From positions 26,778,852 to 26,842,851 of the forward strand of contig OY743171.1 in the NCBI GenBank assembly GCA_963555705.1: DNA of 64,000 bases, written 5' to 3'. Shown piece by piece: positions 58,331 to 64,000 of the stretch. Every line of letters starts with the position of its first letter. Position 1 is the stretch's first letter. Both the position numbers and the translations under genes were made by a program. The stretch is from Ligustrum vulgare. Lineage: Eukaryota > Streptophyta > Magnoliopsida > Lamiales > Oleaceae. The notes beneath the pieces are model-generated. The model saw only the letters and a program-made list of their open reading frames with translations. It searched no databases and had not been told where the DNA came from.

Positions 58331-58769
58331 GTAGCGCTACTAAAACTCCGGTCCCCTTAACATATCATAACTTATCATATGGGACCCAAAACAATCTTGG
58401 TAGATTGATTTCATAGCAATGATCCAAAAAAAACATTTTCGTGAAGCATAGGGTATACTTACTTTTCGTAAAAACATAAAGTATATTTTCTTTTCATAAA
58501 AACATACTTACTTTTCATAACAACATAAGGTATATTTACCTTTCATAAAAACATACTTGCTTTTCTTAAAAATTGACTTTCACAAGTCACATGACATTCA
58601 TATGAAATCATAATTTAAATCAATTAATAAGTGCGAGTCTACCTCAAATCCGACGAGTGCAAAGTTGAGCGGGAATGACTTCAATTTCTTTAAATTCTCC
58701 GTACGCTTCGTCTTAGCCAATAAGTCACTTTAGTCTATCGAATATATAGTTCAAAATGATAAATTATAA

Positions 58770-58890
58770 TTTGAGGACTAAAATTGATGTTTTGAAAGTT
58801 GAGGGACTAAAATGAATATTTTCAAAGTTCAGGGACTAAAATGAATATTTTGAAAGTTAAGGGACTAAAATGAATACTTTTAAAACTTGG
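58770..58890. repeat. Tandem GGGACTAAAATGAATA repeats in LTR F
   Basis: Units of about 30 bp containing GGGACTAAAATGAATATTTT, repeated at least three times with looser copies to about 59040. Confidence 0.85.
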
Positions 58891-59089
58891 GCTTAAAATA
58901 AATCAGCAGGTACTGAAATAAAAGAGTTTAAAGTTAAAGGGCTGAAGTAAATCATTTTAAAGCAGTAGGGACTGAATTGATAAGTTTAAAACTAAAAGGG
59001 CTGGAAAAAACTCATTTTTGGAAACTGAGGGACTAAACAGCAATTTTCGAAATATATTAAAATATATCCTCAGATCTTTACTTTCACTT

Positions 59090-60250
59090 TCACTCTCACT
59101 CTCAACACTCTCTCTCCCTCATTTGCGTGAAACCAGCGAGGAAGTGAGAGACGGAGGCGATCGGCGACTGGGAAGGGCGAGAGCTGGGGAAATCTGGTTT
59201 CTAACCGTCGACTCACCGGCGCAACACCGGCGGAACGTAGGAGTAAGGTGCGGAGAGGGATGGGATTGAAGTAGGTTAGGTTTGATGCGCGAAACCGAGG
59301 CTAAAGATTGAAGTTGGGTTCGTGATTTGGGTTTGGAATTCCGGCGAAGGGAGCGGCGCTTGAGGTAAGTAACTGGCTCCTTTGATTCTTGGGTTTTGAT
59401 TTTGGTTTTGGGTGAGGATTTGGATGATTGATTTGGGACTAGGTTTGAAGATTCGGCTATGGCGGATTTGAGGATAGCGAATTGGAATTGAGGACGGTTG
59501 TGATTAACATTGCAGTGGTGGTGGCTGTTTAACAGATCGGAGGTGAGTTGGAGATGGTTCTTGACAGTGAGTGCAGAGGGTGTTGATGATGATGATGACG
59601 CTGATTCAATTGGTGATTGGCTATGGTGCTGATATTGATGATGAATTTGGTTTGTGTTCGATGATTGGTTTGAAGTTAGAAGATGGCTTGATGATGGTTT
59701 GATAATTTTTTTTTTGGCTGGCTGCGTATGAGTTATAGTGTTGCAGTGATCGATTGAATTCTTGGGTTGGCAGTGAACTTGGTTTGATTGTTGGTTTGGT
59801 TGAGTGGCTGCTTTGGTGATGATAACAGTGGTTCCGGCAGTGGTGGTATTGTGGCTGACCGGTGGTGACTGATTGAGGATTGGTTTGTTTGATTGAGCAC
59901 TGGTGACTGGGGTGGTGGAGACTGTTGCTGCAAATGGGGTTGGTGATGATAGACGGTGTTGGTTTGATTTGCAGATTGGAAATTGAGTTTGTTTTCTTGA
60001 AATTGTGTGGATTGATGATAATGGGAATGGCTGCGTGAGATGGTAGTGAAAGGTGGGAATGGAGACTGAATTATTACTTGAATGTGATTTGTGATGAAAG
60101 GGATGTTATAATGATGAATTGGAATGGTGGTAGGTGTAGTTGGTGAGATGATGCTGGGTATTTGCTCTTGGCCGAGTGATGATTATGATGATAATGATGG
60201 TGTCTTGTGTGCCCATGTTGAAGATACTTTGGTGATGGTGTAGTGAAGTG
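59090..60250 (+). other. GC-rich, TGAT-rich part of LTR F
   Basis: Begins with a CT-rich stretch (about 59080-59120), then GC-rich sequence that looks like a plant 5' leader, then GATGATGATG and GGTTTGATTG low-complexity sequence. Open frames are short and lack domains. It is probably the transcribed R/U5-like part of the LTR, not a gene. Confidence 0.5.
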
Positions 60251-61551
60251 GAAAGAGTGAAAAATAATAGAACATGTATATATCATCATTATGTTCTTGA
60301 ACCATAATGATGGTTGTTTTTTGGTGGACAAAGAAAAGGAAGGAGGAGAAAACGTGGGGGCTAAAAATGGAGTGTAAAGATGGAGTTTGCACATGGAAGG
60401 ATGATGAAATTGTGTAGAGATTAGTTGGAAATGCTTTGGTGTTTGTATAATGATATGGAATATGAAAATAGGAAATAGATATAAAATTTTATATATATAA
60501 TGATGATGTTTTTATGTAAAGAATTGTACTAAAACTGATATATTTTGGACTGGAAATAAATTTGAGAATAAATAAATTTTGAGATAAAATCGAATTACGT
60601 ATTTGGACTTGAAATAATTTGAATAAGGAAAATTGAGATATTTTAATAAATTTGGAATTCAAAATGATTTTGAAAATAATACTTTGAATAAATAATTAAA
60701 ATAACATAATTTTAGAAATTCGGATTTTTAATTTAAAATCGAACAAATTCGATATTTCTTGACTTGGCTAGACGAATTCGTCGCGGCGTTAACTTCAAAA
60801 TAATAGGTGAAATAGTAGCGACACAATTTTCTAAATATTAAAATAATTATAAGATTGCGTAAAAATTCTGGGTCGCTATAGTAAGAAATATGGTCACGGC
60901 CGTAAATCTTAAAGCAGAAGTCATTTACGGCCGTAAAAGTGTTCATCACGGTCGTAAAAGTGTTCATCACGGCCGTAATTGAGGTTTTCCGGATTTTAGG
61001 GGATTTTTGATTATTTTTCCGTTTTTTAATTAATTGTTTGCCTATTTTAGTATTCTAGTTTAATTAGAATTATATTTTGAGTAAATTAGCAACTAGGTTG
61101 TTTTGCTTATATATATTATTTTCCATGATTGTAAAAAACCAGTTTAGTTTGAGATTATTGAATTTAAGTTGAGAGAGTTTTCTCCAATTGAAAGGTTGGA
61201 GAGTCCCTTTTGTATTCTTCGAGAACAAATCCAACTTATCAAATATTGTGAAATATTTGTGGCGTTGAACTTATCAAATATTCGCGAGAATATTTGTGGC
61301 ATTTCCAATTAGAAATCTTATCAAGGGAATTGACAAGTCCTTGTGGTGTTTCGAAAACCTTGGAGAGATTTCGCATTGCCAATCTTCACGTCGTGAATCT
61401 TGGGTCAAGGTCCTATCGTCAATTTTATCTTTCCAGTATTTTAATTCTTGTCTATTTTCGCGTCAAATCTGATTTAGATCTTTCCTAGGTTTTTAATTTC
61501 GTTATTTCGCGTTGTTCGACGAGATTCCCCGACTGGGATCGCGTCACTAAT

Positions 61552-62659
61552 TCTCACATCAGATGGGTAACGGAGAGAATCCTCCTCACCTTTTTTGCAG
61601 GTCATTCAAGGCAAATTCATTCATCTTTTCAAGTAATCAAGCAATTCCAGATGTTGTCTGTCATGGTTAGGAATTTTTACAGCATCAAGGGATAAACTTA
61701 CAATGACCTAAAACAAGCCATTTTCTAGTTCCCCAACAATATATGATCATAATATGCACGTACGATATTTAAATTTAACTCTAATTCCAAGTGTATATAC
61801 TCGCTCTTAACATTATTTTTATGATAATTGTGTTTCAAAAATGGTAAATCTTTGGACAACACACAACTCCTAAATAAGGATTAATTTTATAAACTATCAC
61901 TGAAGTTAAGAAAAAATTTATAAAATGATCACTAAAGTTCAATTCTTGCGGTGCTGGATATAGAAGTTACAAATAATTTCGGCAATGGTCACTCGAGGAC
62001 TAACTTTCATCCAAAATTAAAAATGAGGTTTTGAGATATAATTTTGGCCATATTTTATAAAATTGGAAACTCACCCCCGCCACCGCCGCCATCACCACCA
62101 CCACCATCACCACCTCCGTCGCGAAATGACACCGGAAAAAGGAGTAGAAATAGGGATGTAATTGGACTGGGTTGGACCACGATCATCCATCGGGGCCCAA
62201 CGATCATTCCGCCCCGTTTATATTTTTTTAATAAGAAGAAAATAAAAGAATAATTAACGGGCCCACGGGGTGGAGTACCCGCACCGCAGACCTCTTTTTT
62301 TGGAGTGGGGCACCCCTAATGGATTGGGTTCCCATGGATCTGGAATTCGTCAAATTTTTTTATACCATCCCTAAGACCCTTTTCTATGCAAATCGCACGG
62401 AGAAATTGGTGCGAAACCACACCAGTTTGGGGAGAGGGAGGTTTCTCCCCCTTTTTTCTAGTACGAAATCTTACAATATTTCAATGCGATTTCACACCGA
62501 AAAACGTGGAGTAAACCTCACCCATTGCATCGGTGAGGAGCAACTCTCGTCCCTTTATTGGTGTGATTTTGTGTTGGAAAATTGTGTTTTCAAATGGTTT
62601 TTCAAATATTTAAAGATGATAGATGAAGTACACAATTAAATCAATAAAAAGAGGTATTG
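61552..62659. other. Mixed repeats, no gene recognised
   Basis: Contains a (CCACCG/CCATCA)n microsatellite at about 62072-62120. A GC-rich block from TAGGGATGTAATTGG (about 62152) to GCACCCCTAAT (about 62311) may be an hAT-type MITE but lacks matching flanks. A 106-codon frame at 62319-62639 has no domain I recognise. Confidence 0.45.
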
Positions 62660-63253
62660 TGTAACGCCCTGAGTTCCGAGGAGCGCGGGAACGTCACTTT
62701 TCTAAATTCTTGAATAAACTTTGTGGTGGAAAAATGATTAAATATTAAATATCGCATTTATCGAATAAAAGTTTAGCGATAATTCAAATGGAATAAGTAT
62801 TTTCGTACAAATTTGTAAAAATGACAATTCTTGATAAAATGAAATAATCATTTCAAAGTTCACGACTTTTAAAAAAATATCAATTTGTAATTTGCCGTCA
62901 TTGCCCATCACTCGCCATCGTCTTCGAAATCTGCAAAAGTTGTTAAAATAACGGGTTGAGCATTTCAAAAATGAAATACTCAGTAGACTCATCGCTAATA
63001 ATTAATCTACAAGATAATTGAACAAGAAATTATGCAAATAATGTAGTGACATTCTTTTCTTATTCATAGGCATCACATAGTGAACACAAATGAACACATT
63101 CTTTTCTTTTCTTGGCTAGCAGATAAGTTATGCCCAGCATAACATAATTCTTTATCTCAAAAGAGATATTCTTTTCTCATGCAATTAAGCATAAAATCAC
63201 ACAGATCTACATAACATATGCAATTATAATATAAATCAATTAGTGGGGGCGAG
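62660..63253. mobile_element. F-family LTR, first copy (5' part)
   Basis: Starts TGTAACGCCCTGAG and follows the start of the next copy closely (ACGTCACTTTTCTAAATTC). It stops at GGGGGCGAG, where the next copy begins. In F the same position continues (AGTGCGAGTCTACC), so this copy is either truncated or interrupted by the next one. Confidence 0.75.
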
Positions 63254-64000
63254 TGTAACGCCCCGAGTTCCTAGGAGCCGGGAACGTCACTTTTCTAAAT
63301 TCTTGAATAAAACTTTTTGTTGCGGAAAATGATTAAATATTAAATATCGCATTTATTGAATAAAAGTTTAGCGATAATTCAAATTGAATAGGTAAATTCG
63401 TACAAAGTTATAAAAATGACAATTCTTGATAAAATGAAATAATTATTTCAAAGCTCACGACTTTTAAAAATATCAATTTGTAATTTTTCGTCATTGCCCA
63501 TCACTCGCCACCGTCTCCGAAATCTGTAAAAGATTTTTAAAAACGGGTTGAGCATTTCATAGAAATACTCAGTAGACTCGCGCATAATAATCATTTAACG
63601 TTATAAATTAAAACACATAATCATGATATTCAAGTCTCAGGTGTCTAACGATCACCAGTATTCTCATGAACATAAAGTTCAAGTTCTCATGCATTTAAGC
63701 AAGTAATTCTCATGAACATAAAGTTCAAGTTCTCATGCATTTAAGCAAGTAATTCTCATGAACATAAAGTTCAAGTTCTCATGCATTTAAGCAAGTAATT
63801 CTCATGAATACAATCATACATGCTAAACTTATAAATCAAATAATTATTGATGCGCACTTTTGAAAAACGTAAATTTGTAGATAAGAGTCTACCTTAAATC
63901 CGACGAGTGCAAAGTTGAGCGGGAAACGACTTAACTCCTTTAAAATCTCCGTACGCTTCGTCTAGCCAATTAGAAGATCAAGTCGAATTAGTCTTTTGAA
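63254..64000. mobile_element. F-family LTR, second copy, runs off the window
   Basis: Starts TGTAACGCCCCGAG. Reaches the segment CGACGAGTGCAAAGTTGAGCG, also in F near 58650, before the window ends. The rest of the LTR, and any element attached to it, lies outside. Confidence 0.75.
63661..63810. repeat. 46-bp tandem repeat in the last LTR
   Basis: Three full identical copies and a partial fourth of a unit starting TTCTCATGAACATAAAG, at 63661, 63707, 63753 and 63799. Identity between copies implies recent expansion. F has a different minisatellite in its own LTR. Confidence 0.95.

Larger units (their letters stand above)
57133..60880. mobile_element. Solo LTR F, 3.7 kb, inside E
   Basis: Starts TGTAGCGCCCCGAG, ends GGGTCGCTATA, and is flanked by exact GTAAG duplications (57128-57132 and 60881-60885). 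The start matches the two LTRs at 62660 and 63254 (TGTAACGCCC). No gag or pol is present. Such long LTRs with TGTAACGCCC-type starts occur in plant chromoviruses. It contains several tandem-repeat blocks and a GC-rich, gene-leader-like segment. Confidence 0.85.
56842..61546 (+). mobile_element. Solo LTR E of the palindrome-bearing gypsy group
   Basis: Begins TGATATGATCCGG like A-D and ends GGGATCGCGTCA, with an exact target duplication CTAAT (56837-56841 and 61547-61551). Without nested F it is about 950 bp. Neither a primer-binding site nor a coding region adjoins it, so it is a solo LTR. Nine palindromes flank the F insertion (57003-57130 and 60894-60980). Confidence 0.88.

Noticed and set aside
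59018..59269. 83-codon open frame with Ser/Leu-rich start
   Set aside because: Derived from the CT repeat in LTR F; no domain and no splice context.
61551..61561. End of LTR E at TCTCACATCA (61561)
   Set aside because: That end gives no target duplication (GATGG against CTAAT), whereas ending at GCGTCA (61546) gives an exact CTAAT.
62152..62316. hAT-like MITE between TAGGGATG and CACCCCTA
   Set aside because: Ends are loosely alike but the 8-bp flanks do not match; not supported as a feature.
1..64000. tRNA, rRNA or snRNA genes
   Set aside because: None recognised by eye on either strand; a covariance-model search would be needed to exclude degenerate ones.

Overview
The window is plant nuclear DNA, almost certainly from a flowering plant and probably a eudicot. 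It holds two spliced genes with plant-type introns, a plant pectin methylesterase, and a dense bed of plant transposable-element families (Ty3/gypsy, Helitron, hAT, Harbinger-like and Stowaway-like MITEs). I cannot name the species. Only about 5 kb (36.4-41.2 kb) is ordinary gene space; nearly everything else is nested, decaying transposons. Strands are relative to the window.

Layout. 1-14.8 kb: a Helitron on the + strand whose replicase/helicase gene is split by Ty3/gypsy element A (2017-13085, minus strand, target duplication CAGTC). A is itself split in its gag gene by non-autonomous relative B (7362-11517, target duplication GCTCT). 15.1-18.05 kb: a nearly intact hAT transposon with exact 8-bp target duplications. 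18.4-21.2 kb: degenerate coding remnants, perhaps from a pararetrovirus-like element. 22.7-33.1 kb: chromovirus X, reduced to two LTR copies and the chromodomain end of pol. Inside it are a small hAT MITE and a Harbinger-like MITE; the latter contains retroelement D, whose left LTR contains a second MITE of the same family. A Stowaway-like MITE sits in the right LTR of X. 33.2-34.7 kb: a hAT-type MITE holding a solo LTR with target duplication CAGGG.

36.4-41.2 kb: two minus-strand genes. One is a type I (PMEI-PME) pectin methylesterase resembling the pollen VANGUARD1 clade, with a GC-AG intron. The other is a conserved plant secreted protein of unknown function with four exons. Both products should enter the secretory pathway; no shared regulation can be shown.

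41.9-54.6 kb: gypsy element C (42442-49274, minus strand) between degenerate gag/coat-protein-like remnants, plus a probable Helitron 3' end at 49297. 54.8-55.5 kb: a Harbinger-like MITE. 56.8-61.5 kb: solo LTR E (target duplication CTAAT) carrying solo LTR F (target duplication GTAAG). 62.7 kb to the end: two further F-family LTR copies, one abutting the other, the last running off the window.

The most striking signal is an array of GC palindromes, consensus TTACGGCCGTAA, repeated six to nine times inside the LTRs of A, B, C, D and E and not seen by eye elsewhere. A second theme is that the polyprotein of this gypsy group appears to read through the polypurine tract into the 3' LTR. Several elements (B, D, X) are internal-deletion derivatives, and most coding breaks are single nonsense changes of the TGG-to-TGA or CAG-to-TAG kind, plus occasional one-base indels.
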